Shown one piece after another: positions 35,694 through 46,689 of a stretch of 64,000 nucleotides of DNA. Source of the stretch: Elymus sibiricus (lineage: Eukaryota; Streptophyta; Magnoliopsida; Poales; Poaceae); contig CM077663.1 in NCBI GenBank assembly GCA_039707655.1, positions 435,381,830 through 435,445,829 of the forward strand, written 5' to 3'. Below the pieces are notes generated by a model. It had not been told where the DNA came from. It was given only the letters and a program-made list of their open reading frames with translations, and did no database searches. Within the stretch, counting starts at the first letter, position 1; every line of letters starts with the position of its first letter. The position numbers were made by a program, and so were the translations under genes.

Positions 35694-35971
35694 CATTTTT
35701 AATAACTTAATTTAACTCCGGACATCATAATTTGGCATGACATCATAATTTCACATAATTTCACCCACCCACATCCCTGAATTGGTACGACCTTCACCGC
35801 CCAAGGTTATAAAGAGTTGAGAGGGTTACGGCAAAAACTGGATGCACTTCGTGTAGAAAACGGACAATCTCTTTCGAAGTATTAGGGTTTCATACGAAAA
35901 CTCATCTGTTACAAAAGGCATTTCATTTCTTCACATGTAACTGCAATGATATAGTTGTGGAGAGAAAGTCT

Positions 35972-38900
35972 TCACTTTTTCTTTGCTTGTGTCCTTTGCT
36001 TATTGCACCGTAACCATGGATAATCTTCATCGTTTAAGAGGGTGCTTGGGTCAGCCTTGACTTTGAAGGGAGGAATTTCATGAAACTTTTCATAATCTTC
36101 AGACATGTCTGTCTTGCCCTCCAATCCCACGATGTCTCTTTTTCCTGAAAGAACTATGTGGCGCTTTGGCTCATCGTATGATGTATTCGCTTCCTTATCT
36201 TTTCTTTTTCTCGGTTTGGTAGACATGTCCTTCACATAGAAAACCTGCGCCACATCATTGGCTAGGGCGAATGGTTCATCTGTGTACCCAAGATTGTTCA
36301 GATCCACTGTTGTCATTACGTACTGTGGGTCTTCCTGTACCCCGCCTCCTGACAGATTGACCCATTTGCACTGAAACAAAAGGACCTTGAAATCATGTCC
36401 ATAGTCAAGTTCCCATATGTCCACTATGTAACCATAATATGTGTCCTTTCCCCTATTGGTTGCTGCATCAAAGCGGACACCGCTGTTTTGGTTGGTGCTC
36501 TTTTGATCTTGGGCGATCGTGTAAAATGTATTCCCATTTATCTCGTACCCTTTGTAAGTCAATACAGTCGAAGATGGTCCCCTGGCCAACGAGTACAACT
36601 CATCAGAAATAGTGTTGTCACCCATGAGACGTGTTTGCAACCAACTGCCAAAAGTCCTGATGTGTTCATATGTAATCCAGTCGTCACACTGCTCCGGGTG
36701 TTTGGAGCGCAGAATATTCTTGTGTTCATCGACATACGGGGTCACCAAGGTAGAATTCTGTAGAACTGTGTAGTGTGCTTGAGACCAAGAATGCCCGTCC
36801 CTACATATTATTGAGTCCGCTCCTAGCGTGCCTTTTCCAGTCAGTCTCCCCTCATACCGTGATTGAGGGAGACCAATCTTCTTAAGGTCAGGAATGAAGT
36901 CAACACAAAACCCAATGACATCCTCTGTTTGATGGCCCATGGAGATGCTTGCTTCTGGCCTAGCGCGGTTACGAACATATTTCTTTAAGACTCCCATGAA
37001 CCTCTCAAAGGGGAACATATTGTGTAGAAATACAGGGCCCAGAACGACAATCTCGTCGACTAGATGAACTAGGACGTGCGTCATGATATTGAAGAAGGAC
37101 GGTGGGAACACCAACTCGAAACTAACAAGACATTGCACCAAATCACTCCTTAACCTTGGCAGGATTTCTGGATCGATCACCTTCTGAGAGATTGCATTGA
37201 GGAATGCACATAGCTTCACAATGGCTAATCGAACGTTTTCAGGTAGAAGCCCCCTCAATGCAACCGGAAGCAGTTGCGTCATAATCACGTGGCAGTCATG
37301 AGACTTTAGGTTCTGGAACTTTTTCTCTGCCATATTTATTATTCCCTTTATATTCGACGAGAAGCCAGACGGGACCTTCATACAGAGCAGGCATTCAAAG
37401 AAGATTTCCTTCTCTTCTTTGGTAAGAGCGTAGCTGGCAGGACCTTCATACTGCTTTGCATGCATGCCGTCTTTTTCATGCACACGTTGCTGTTCCTCCC
37501 GTGCCTCCGGTGTATCTTTTGTCTTCCCATACACTCCCAAGAAGCCTAGCAGGTTCACGCAAAGATTCTTCGTCACGTGCATCACGTCGATTGCAGAGCG
37601 GACCTCTAGGTCTTTCCAATAGGGTAGGTCCCAAAATATAGATATCTTCTTCCACATGGGTGCGCGTCCCGCATCGTCAGTCGGAACAGATAGTCCGCTA
37701 GGACCCTTTCCAAATATTACTTGTAAATCATTGACCATATCAAGTATGTGATCACCAGTACGGAGGGCGGGCTTCTTCCGGTGATCTGCCTCACCTTTGA
37801 AATGCTTTCCTTTCTTTCGACATTGATGGTTGGTCGGAAGAAATCGACGATGCCCCAGGTACACATTCTTCCTGCATTTGTCCAAATATATACTGTCGGT
37901 GTCATCTAAACAGTGTGTGCATGCGTGGTATCCCTTGTTTGTCTGTCCTGAAAGGTTACTGAGAGCAGGCCAATCGTTGATGGTTACAAACAGCAACGCT
38001 CGTAGGTCAAATTCCTCTTGTGCATGCTCATCCCACACACGTACACCTCTTCCATGCCATAGCTGTAAAAGTTCATCAACTAATGGCCTTAGGTACACAT
38101 CAATGTCATTGCCGGGTTGCTTAGGGCCTTGGATGAGCACTGGCATCATAATGAACTTACGCTTCATGCACAACCAAGGAGGAAGGTTATACATACATAG
38201 AGTCACAGGCCATGTGCTATGCTTGCTGCTCTGCTCCCCAAAAGGATTAACGCCATCTGCACTTAAACCAAACCATACGTTCCTCGGGTCACCTGTAAAG
38301 TCGCTCACTTTCTCTCGATCTTTCTCCACTGCGACCCGTCAGCGGGTGCTCTCAACTTCCCGTCTTTCTTACGGTCTTTTTTGTGCCATTGCATCAACTC
38401 GGCATGCTTTTTGTTTCTGAACAGACGTTTCAACCGTGGTATTATAGGAGCATACCACATCACCTTGGCAGGAACCCTTTTCCCGGTGCGCTGGCCCTCA
38501 ACATCACTAGGGTCATCTCTTCTGATCTTATACCGCAACGCACCGCATACCGAGCATGCGTTCAAATCCTCGTACGCACCGCGGTAGAGGATGCAGTCAT
38601 TAGGGCATGCATGTATCTTCTGCACCTCCAATCCTAGAGGGCATAGAACCTTCTTTGCTTCGTACGTACTGCCGGGCAATTCGTTATCCTTTGGAAGCTT
38701 ATTCTTCATTATTTTCATAAGCGAACTAAATCCCTTGTCAGATACACCATTGTCTGCCTTCCATTGCAGCAATTCCAGTGTGGTACCGAGCTTTCTGTTG
38801 TCATCTTCGCAATTTGGGTACAACCCTTTTTTGTGATCCTCTAACATGCGATCGAACTTCAACTTCTCCCTTTCACTTTTGCATTCTCTCTGTGCATCAA

Positions 38901-39270
38901 CAATGACCCGGCGAAGATCATCATCGGGCACATCGTCTGGTTCCTCTTGATCTTCAGATTCCCCCATTGCAGCATCACCGTATTCAGGGGGCGGGTAGTT
39001 GTCGTCATCCTCTTCTTCTTCGTTGTCTTCCATCATAACCCCTCTTTCTCCGTGCTTGGTCCAAACATTATAGTGTGGCATAAAACCCTTCTGAAGCAGG
39101 TGGAAGTGAAGGGTTTTATAGTTGGAGAAAGCCTTCGTATTCTCACAGACAGTACATGGACAATGCATAAAACCATTCTGCTTCTTTGCCTCAGCCGCTT
39201 CGAGAAAATTATGCAGGCCCTCAATATACTCGGAGGTGCGTCGGTCACCGTACATCCATTGCCGATTCAT
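35972..39270 (-). pseudogene. CACTA tnp2-type transposase with one frameshift
   Basis: The TnpD-like catalytic protein that cuts and joins CACTA ends. The coding exon begins at an acceptor followed by ATG at 39270 (MNRQWMYGDRRTSEYIEGLH), a transposon-associated zinc-binding N-terminus with CPCTVC. Next come acidic linkers, CPNDCILYRG and CSVCGALRY. The frame stops at 38305 after QWRKIERK. The conserved continuation SDFTGDPRNVWFGLSADG is in another frame from 38329, so a one-base shift separates the two near 38305-38320. Downstream: tnp2 core (PWLCMKRKFIMMPVLIQGP, CLDDTDSIYL), a DUF4218-type block (FNIMTHVLVHLVDEI, FPFERFMGVLKKYVRNRARP) and a DUF4216-type block (YYGYIVDIWELDYG), with stop at 35972. 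Otherwise open for about 1,100 codons, so decay is recent or the shift is a sequencing error. Confidence 0.88.
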
Positions 39271-39369
39271 CTGCGTGCATATCATGAATAGAGAAGTGAC
39301 CAAATTAATAGAAATTCATCATCACATTAAAGCCAAAGTACAGTAGTGACCAAAATAAATACATAACGT

Positions 39370-39624
39370 TCATACATAGTTCTCATTATTGAACAAAATA
39401 TAGCTCTCTAGAGCATATTTTCTAATCTTTCTAATCTTCAAGCGCATTGCATCCATCTTGATCTTGTGATCGTCGACGACATCGGCAACATGCAACTCCA
39501 ACTTCATCTTCTCCTCTTCAAGTCTTTGTAATTTTTCTTTCAAGTAATTGTTTTCTTTTTCAACCAAATTTAACTTCTCGACAAGAATTTCTATGTCGGT
39601 TAGAATTTCCGGTTCACATACCTC
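39370..39624 (-). pseudogene. Small coiled-coil gene, copy A, membrane segment deleted
   Basis: Minus-strand frame after a TAG at 39625-39627. It encodes a Lys/Glu heptad coiled coil (KEKLQRLEEEKMKLELHVAD, then KIKMDAMRLKIRKIRKYA), then ends in a short unrelated tail. Compared with copy B, about 145 bp are missing between GAGCAT and ATTTTCT, with 4-bp GCAT microhomology at the junction, removing the membrane segment. Confidence 0.6.
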
Positions 39625-39882
39625 CTAGATTAAAAAATCTATGTCACGTTGGTCGGCATAATTGTCATAAACACTAAATAAAATAAATAGTTATAAAAGA
39701 TAATATATACCACATCCGAATCATAGACCGGACGAGGGCAAATGAATAGAGAAGTGAATAGAGAAGTGATCAAATGTTATTATTGAAAAAATAAATACAT
39801 AAAGTTCACACATAGTTCTCATAGAACAACATACAGCTCTCTAGAGCATCTAATTAAAACATAAATTGAAACTAACATACAA

Positions 39883-40188
39883 CTATGTAAAACATTTAAA
39901 TGCAACAACAAATGCGATCATAATGGCAACTAAGGTAACAATTGATCCAACAACATAATGATACCAAGCCTCATTATCAATGGCATATTTTCTTATCTTT
40001 CTAATCTTCAAGCGCATTGCATCCATCTTGATCTTTTGGTCATCGACGACATCGGCAACATGCAACTTCAATTTCATCTTCTCCTCCTCAATTCTTTTCA
40101 ATTTTTCTTTCAAATCCTCGTTTTCTTTTTCAACTAAATTTAACCTCTCGACAAGAGGGTCGGTTGGAATTTCTGGTTCACATACCTC
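39883..40188 (-). CDS. Small coiled-coil protein with C-terminal membrane helix, copy B
   Basis: Open frame from 40188 (after TAG at 40189-40191) to the stop at 39883. It has about 55 residues of coiled coil (LVEKENEDLKEKLKRIEEEK, LHVADVVDDQKIKMDAMRLK), a basic RKIRKYA stretch, then a hydrophobic segment YHYVVGSIVTLVAIMIAFVV, the layout of a tail-anchored protein. Upstream, 40275-40328 (MVMVSAHVGPRPVY) with a GT donor looks like a first exon, and an AG acceptor lies near 40238. The joined phase does not work cleanly in my reading, and the TAG is shared with copy A. The gene may therefore be broken, or start downstream of the TAG. It sits 5' of tnp2 on the same strand. No known function. Confidence 0.5.
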   Translation of the reverse strand, partial: EVCEPEIPTDPLVERLNLVEKENEDLKEKLKRIEEEKMKLKLHVADVVDDQKIKMDAMRLKIRKIRKYAIDNEAWYHYVVGSIVTLVAIMIAFVVAFKCFT

Positions 40189-40709
40189 CTAGATAAACAC
40201 ATCTATGTCACGTTGGTCGGCATAATTGTCATAAACACTAAATAAAACAAATAGTTATAAAATATAATATATACCACATCCGAAGCATAGACCGGACGAG
40301 GGCCGACGTGGGCGGATACCATGACCATGGCACTATATAAGAACAAACAATAATAAAAGTAAGAAAATTACACAAGTATCTATCTAAATGATACAAGTAA
40401 GAACTTTTTTCTTTTAGAAAGAAGATAAGAAGAAGAGGCTAACCACGGTGGTGCTGGCGCCGAGATTGACGCGGGCGATCGACGGCGGTGAGGACGGGGA
40501 CGGGACAGGACGGACCGCCAAACCTAAACAAATCTTGAGAAAAATGGAGCTTGGACAAGGAGCTTCGAGAGCAGAAAGCTTAAGTGTGGCTCGGGCATTT
40601 CATCGAACACCTCATGTGCATAGGAGGTGAGCTAGAGCACCACAAAGCTCTCCCCTCGCCGGCCAGAAAAACAGAGCAGTGTGGAGTGCTCTGCTCGCTG
40701 ACGAGGGGG

Positions 40710-40975
40710 TATATATAGGCATCTCATTGGTCCCGGTTCGTGGCTGGAACCGGGACTAAAGGATCCCCTTTGGTCCCGGTTCCAGCCACGAACCGGGACC
40801 AATGGTTGTGGGCCAGGAGCGAGGCCCATTGGTCCCGGTTCGTGTCTGGAACCGGGACCAAAGGGGTCATACGAACCGGGACCAATGCCCCACGAGGCCC
40901 GGCCGGCCCCCTGGCCTCACGAACCGGGACCAATGCCCCCATTGGTCCCGGTTCGTGAGTGAACCGGGACTAATG
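40710..40975 (-). promoter_or_regulatory. Right subterminal palindromes plus TATA box, promoter of the coiled-coil/tnp2 side
   Basis: Minus strand: four or more GGTCCCGGTTCG / CGAACCGGGACC palindromes (40731-40975) followed 12 bp later by CTATATATA (40710-40718). Transcription towards lower coordinates would enter the leader at 40690-40440 and then the coiled-coil gene and tnp2. Confidence 0.6.
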
Positions 40976-43900
40976 GGCTGGCCCGGCCTGGACCAAAGCC
41001 CTTGTCACACCCAAGATGCGGTCCTATCCCTATTAAGGCTTGTGGCCTCGACGGGGATAGAAGCGCATCTCGTCATTCGCAAGCACAGTAAACATTGCAA
41101 TACATGTAGGAAGAGATGAGTATATGAGTTGGCTTACACTCGCCACAAGCTAAATTACAAGTCCACACAATTATTCAATACATCATCCAGAAGACAGGGT
41201 CCGGCTACGGACGAAAACAAACGATAAAAGAAGCAATGAAAACTGCCTTGCTATCCCAGGATCACCACCATGAAGCTCCCTACTCGTCTGGATACGTAAC
41301 ATACATACGTCTACTCTCCTCGTCGTACTCCCACTGGAGCTCAGTCACATCGTCCGGCACATTCTCATCAACACCTGTACCTGTATTGTTGTAATCTGTG
41401 AGCCACAGGGACTCAGCAATCTCATAACCCGGGTACCGAAACTATGTAAGCCATTGGGTAAGGAATTGGTTAAGTGGTGAGGCTGCAGCAAGCGCTAAGC
41501 ATATATTTGGTGGCTAACTTACGAGAACATGAATGTAAATATGGTGGCATACGTAAGACGATCGTGAAATAGCATGATCACTAAGTGATCCTGAACACCT
41601 ACTTACGTCAATCATAACCCCACCGTGTTCTCTCTCGGATCATGTTCATGAGCAGAGACGATCACGGTTACGCACACAGTTGGTGTATTTTATTGGAGTT
41701 TACTTCAAGTTAACTATTACCGGGTGTTAAACAAATTTCCAAGTTGCCACATAACCGCGGGCACGGCTCTCCGAAAAGATTAAACCCTGCAGGGGTGCTC
41801 CAACTCATCCATCACAAACTAACCACACTTCGCGAGAACAACCTCGACCACGAATCTCGTGATCTTCCTTGGCAATTCCACTGGAAAACCGCAACCTCGA
41901 GATAGCCCGAAGAAAAACCGGAATTCCTCGCGCAAGACATTCGATAAAGGTAAAACAAGTCCAGCAAGACCGCCCGACGTGTCGACGAACCCGATAAGAG
42001 CCGCGTATCTCGTTCTCAGGACACGACGGATGAACACTACGTACGGCGACCTGATAGAAATCCCTCGAGTTGCCCCGAGGTGGCCCCGCAAGTGGCTCTG
42101 GGTTGGACCAACACTCATGAGGAGCGCTGGCCCGGGTTGTTGATTATTTATCCTCGGGGTAGCTATGCCCTATGCAATTTTATTAAGTTGTTAGCAAATG
42201 TAGTACCAATGTTGGGGCTTGCCAGACAAGTTTTAATCTAAAACAAATGATCAAGGGGGTCCCCATAACAACCCCGAGCATGTTAGGAGCGCAAAATATG
42301 GAATATAACACCGGAACTCGGAACTAGAGCGGCAAAAGCGGAACAAAACACTGAGCAAAAGGCCAAGCCTTCCACCGTTGCCAGATATATATGTGCATTA
42401 ATTTAAATAACAATAAATAGGGTGATATAAACAAAATCCATGTTGACACATGGAAAGCTTGCACCTGCAACTAGCAACGCTATAAGATAAGGGCTGAGCA
42501 GCGGTAACATAGCCAATCAAGGTTTGCTAGGTAGTGGAAAGGTTAGAGGCTTTCATGGCAAATTAGGAGGCTGACAGTTTAAGTGGTAGGCATCGTAACA
42601 TAACGATAAAAACGAGACATCTAGCAAGGCAAAAATAGTGTCGGGATCCGGGTATGATCATCTTGCCTGTTGGTCCTTCAGAGGGAAAAAGAGCTGGGTC
42701 CTCGTAGTTGTACTCTCCGGAATCCTCGTACTCAGGCTCAACACTCGCGTCTACCCAAAGAGAACAGCACCAAATAAACAAACAGCAAGGTGCAATGCAC
42801 AAACAAGATGATGCATGGTCATATTAAGGAATATAGCATGGCAATCCTATGCTAGTCATGTTTCACATGCATTTATTAAGTTATTTAGTATTCTGGACAG
42901 AACCTCAATATTACTTATTTGGACATGCATGATCATGGCAAATATGGATGCTTCATGCAAAAACGATGCAAATGCATATGTAGAACGTTGCAAACGGAGT
43001 AACGTAGCTCTCGGTATGCTCACGGCAAGGTACGAACGTTAACGGAGACAAAACACAACATGAGGCAATCTCTGGGCTATACCTTGGTGTTCCAAGGATG
43101 CCACTGGATGGTAATGGAAATCTAACAAGAATAGAGCTAAAGATCAAGCAAAACAATGGAGTATAGCTCCCACAAGTCACAAAACAATCAAACACACATT
43201 CTGTCCCAAAACAGCAACATGGCATCTTGTCACACACATAGCCAGAGCTACAGCAGGTCTTAAATCAAAACCAAGGCATGGACAGAAACTTTACAGCAAT
43301 CTTAACAATTAATATATCTACACAAACTTGAAAGGAAGCATAGATCAATAGCAATGAAGATCACAAGATAGCATGTTGAAACAGATTTTTAGGACTTCGT
43401 GAAAATTCCAGTTTTCTGGAATCTGAGTTAACCTGATGGCATATTGACAGCATGGTTTATATATGCTACAGCAACTTTCATGGCATGAAAATTAACAGGA
43501 TGGTAGAGGGCAACCTCTACAACAAAACACTAGCACTGAGCATGAGCTAGAACACAACACATAACTTGGTAGCATCCACTCTCCATGGCATAAAAATATT
43601 AACAGATTCTCAGACTTAGAAATATTTAGCAAGGGCAAAACTGGGCACATGTTAACAGAATAGCAACTTGACAGCATGTTTTAAATATGATGCAAGAGCT
43701 TAATGCTCAAGTTTTTTTTAGCACAATATAGTAGAGTATGCTGGGCACAACAAAACATGTTCATGCCCCAAACTCAAAGGACCAACACATCCAAGGGAAC
43801 CATCATCTAAACATAGCAAGGAAATAACAGATCCAACTCTTAGCAATATTTTGAGACATGCAACCAGTGTTATTATCTTAACATGTTAACAGCAAGGAAC

Positions 43901-44529
43901 CCACTTATCCACAAGTTTATGATGCCAAACAAAAATACCAGGGTCTAGCACCCACAAAACACTAGCATATTCATGTTGACAAGTTTCACAAATATTGCAT
44001 AGGTTAAATCATATGAAAATGACAAAATGGCATGTTGGGACAAAATGACATTTTTGCAAACTTGCTCAAATGACAAAACAAATTGCACCATTGGATTCCT
44101 TGGGAAATTCTACCCCAAAATCATATATCATACTTATATCTTCATGTAGATAAAATGCCCAAAACCACAATCGAGAAAACACACAACCACTTATAAGTCA
44201 TATCCTACCCTATTTGGACATATCCAAAAGTGGCAGCAGCCTGAAATGGCAACAGCCCCAAAACAGATAAAAACATCCAGAGAATACAACACAAAATAAA
44301 TAAATAAAAGGGAGGGGACCCACTGGCATAGACACCAGGCCCCTTGAGTGGCTGACAGGGTGGCCCCACAGGGTCCACCTGTCACACACACTCACACAAC
44401 ACACACACACACAGCGCACACACGCACAGCCACACGGGATCCATGTACTCACACCGGATCCACACACGCAGGGCCACAGAGACAAACACACTCACGCACA
44501 GAACAGGGAAAAAATAAAAGGGCTCGGGG

Positions 44530-44597
44530 GGGGGGGGGGGATCGAACCCGAGACCTCCTGTGTATACAGCGATCGGTCGACCACTGCGCCACACGCG
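44530..44597 (-). other. tRNA-like Pol III box A/box B sequence within the LTR
   Basis: On the minus strand TGGCGCAGTGGTCG (box A like) and, about 30 nt later, GGGTTCGATCCC (perfect box B). The acceptor ends do not pair and a C-run follows box B, so this is not a tRNA gene; a tRNA-derived SINE remnant is more likely. Confidence 0.45.
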
Positions 44598-45294
44598 CGC
44601 GTCTGAACAGAGAGGGGCCTTGCTCGTTAAATGCAGACAAAGGGCGCGGTTTTCCTTCTTCCCGAACCAGAGAAAGAGGCGACGGCGGCGCGGCTACAGC
44701 GACGGTCTCCGGCGAGGATGACCGCCGGCGGGGGCTGCGGGGATCCTGGGGGTTCCCTTCCCGCACTCAAATCCAGCTAAAAGCGGCGGCAGCGGGGAGC
44801 TCGAGCACGAGCTTGCACTCGGCTCGACAATGGCGGCGACGGCGAAACGACGACCAGGGCACGACTAGGCGACTACGCACGATAAAGAGAGGGGGAAGGA
44901 GGAGCCGATGCTCACTGTGGGCTGCTCGAGGACGCGGCGAGGCGAGGAAGAGGGTCGGGGAAGCCTGACGCAGCGGAGTTCCCTCGCACCGACGATGGCG
45001 AGGAAGGAGCCGACGCCACGGAGGGCTCGGACCTCCCTAGCGCCGGGAACGGAACGACGACGGCATCAGCAACCCTTCGGGCATCTCGGACGCCACGGAG
45101 AGGCTGCCGGCGACGAAGGAGATGACGGAATCGACGGCGGCTCTCTGCTCTGACTCTGAATCTTGAATTCTCTCCTCTCTGAACTTACCTGACGAAGAAG
45201 AAAAAGGAGAAGGGAGAGGAGGAAGGAGATGGAGGTGGCGGCGGCGCGGAGAGACAGGGGGGAACCCTAGCTAGAGGGGCGCGGACGCCGAGGC

Positions 45295-45300
45295 TTTATA
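45295..45300 (-). promoter_or_regulatory. TATA box of the long LTR
   Basis: Minus strand GGGCTATAAAGCCTCGG, GC-rich on both sides. It marks the probable U3/R border about 850 bp from the LTR's 5' end, leaving an unusually long R-U5. Confidence 0.5.
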
Positions 45301-46170
45301 GCCCTGGAGGCACGCCCTAGCCTCGCCACCTCGGCCACGGCGGGGCCCTGCTCGCTCTCGCTCTGAGAGGGAGCTGGAAAGGAGGAGGAAGAAAGGAGGG
45401 AGAGAGAGGCTGACGCGCGGGCCCGACGCGCGCCACGCTGGAGGGAACCAGCGCACGGGCTAGCTGGGCCGCGGGAAGGAAGGAAGGAGGAGGACCAGAT
45501 GGGCTGGCCACTCTCTCTCAGCGAAAACAAAACGCACAGGCCTTCCCTATTAATTAAATCAGCAAACTAAGAATAAAACCATGCAGGTTTAAAAAAATAA
45601 TTGGGGAGGAAGAAAAATATGTTTTGGAAACAGAAAATTGTAGCCTAGTTAATAAAAATGGAGTTGGCATTTTTTTGAACAAATAAAACAATCACATATA
45701 TTTAGAATTGGAATCTGTTTGCAATTGTTAAAAAAATATTCAAAACCAGTAGAACATGCTTGAGACTACACACAAAACTCAACTGAATATTTAGAAAATG
45801 AGCAACATTTTTAATATGTGAAAACAGAAAGTAAATTATTATCATGGGCATATTTTGAATAAGAAAGAAGAGGGGATAGTTTATTAGATGGGAGGGAGTA
45901 GCACTCCAAACAAAGAAACACATGCACTCACTCCACATCACATACACTCCCATCAACACCACCTCGCATCACAACAAACACAACCACAAGCATGGCAATA
46001 ATTAATATGCACTTGGTATGATGAGCATGATGGCATGATGCATGAAATGACCATAAGGCAAGGTTGATAATCAAACACAATGGCAAAACATGAAGGTCCA
46101 CATGAGAATGATTACAAATAAGGCAAGAATTACACTTGGGCTGTTACAGCCCTCTTATGTACTAGTGATT

Positions 46171-46653
46171 GTGTGGCACATAATCTGACTCTTTCTCGGC
46201 TTGGCTAGCATCCACATCCGGTGGTTGTGACCCGGATACATAAATCGCGTTAGCCACTTGACTACCCTGGCCTGGTTCATACCCCACGTTGCCTTGTACG
46301 AAATTCTCCTCCTTCGCCACATGTTGCACTAGGACATATGGGTGGATTCTTCGGTCTCTGGAACGACTTAACAGGGACAACCAATGCTGGCTCCTATCTA
46401 TCGGCATCAACTCCCACTTGACATTTTTACAGGATTTGGTCCACAATGCATGAATACTGACGGAACAGACATCAGGATCCAGCCCAAAACTAGTAGTCAA
46501 CCACTGCTTCAACTGCCTAATGTCCAGTCTGTTCGGGTCTGAAAGTGTCATGACGCCTTTTTTAAACTCGCTAAGATCAACCCCCAACTCATTATATCGA
46601 ACATTACCAGGGCCGTAATAAATAGTCAAATTTACGGATTCAGACATTTTCAC
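46171..46653 (-). pseudogene. MULE transposase-type N-terminal fragment, interrupted by the CACTA element
   Basis: The ATG at 46653 (or 46647, MSESVNLTIYYGPGNVRYNE) starts a domain seen at the N-terminus of grass Mutator-like transposases: LTIYYGPGNVRYNELGVDL, a QLKQWLTTSFGLDPD block, and SIHALWTK ... WELMPIDRSQHWLSLL. About 160 residues are present. The frame then enters the CACTA terminus; the MULE continues at 27525 on the other side, with about 35 more codons and a stop. The zinc-finger and DDE domains of a full transposase are absent even if the halves are considered together, so it was already a deletion derivative. Confidence 0.6.
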
Positions 46654-46689
46654 CTGTCAGACATTGCCAGCTTCTCATTATTCGCAACG

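Larger units (their letters stand above)
41003..46148 (-). mobile_element. 5.1-kb LTR-type insertion, probably a solo long LTR
   Basis: Ends TGTCACACCC ... GGGCTGTTACA, that is TG...CA, with a perfect 5-bp duplication GCCCT (40998-41002 and 46149-46153). Removing it restores the CACTA right end. No gag or pol motif, and no internal second copy of either end, so it is best read as one very long LTR left after recombination, or a non-coding retroelement. In the minus orientation (TGTAACAGCCCAAGTG...) it has a TATA box at 45295-45300 and a GTAAGT donor-like site soon after. Long-LTR families such as Sukkula-type LARDs are the class to compare. The name is left open. Confidence 0.75.
27526..46167 (-). 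mobile_element. CACTA (En/Spm-type) element, near complete, genes on the minus strand
   Basis: Left end CACTAGTAGGAAAACCC at 27526 and right end ...GTACTAGTG at 46167, flanked by the 3-bp duplication ATT (27523-27525 and 46168-46170). Its subterminal regions carry TAGTCCCGGTT / AACCGGGACTA palindromes (27541-27780; 40731-40975). It encodes a TNP1-like/Ulp1 fusion (28109-31960), a tnp2 transposase (35972-39270, frameshifted) and two copies of a small coiled-coil gene. It is 18.6 kb, including a 5146-bp LTR-type insertion 14 bp from its right end. Without that it is about 13.5 kb, within the range of grass CACTA elements. Confidence 0.92.

Noticed and set aside
44530..44600. tRNA gene
   Set aside because: Box A and box B are present but there is no acceptor-stem pairing or normal anticodon arm.
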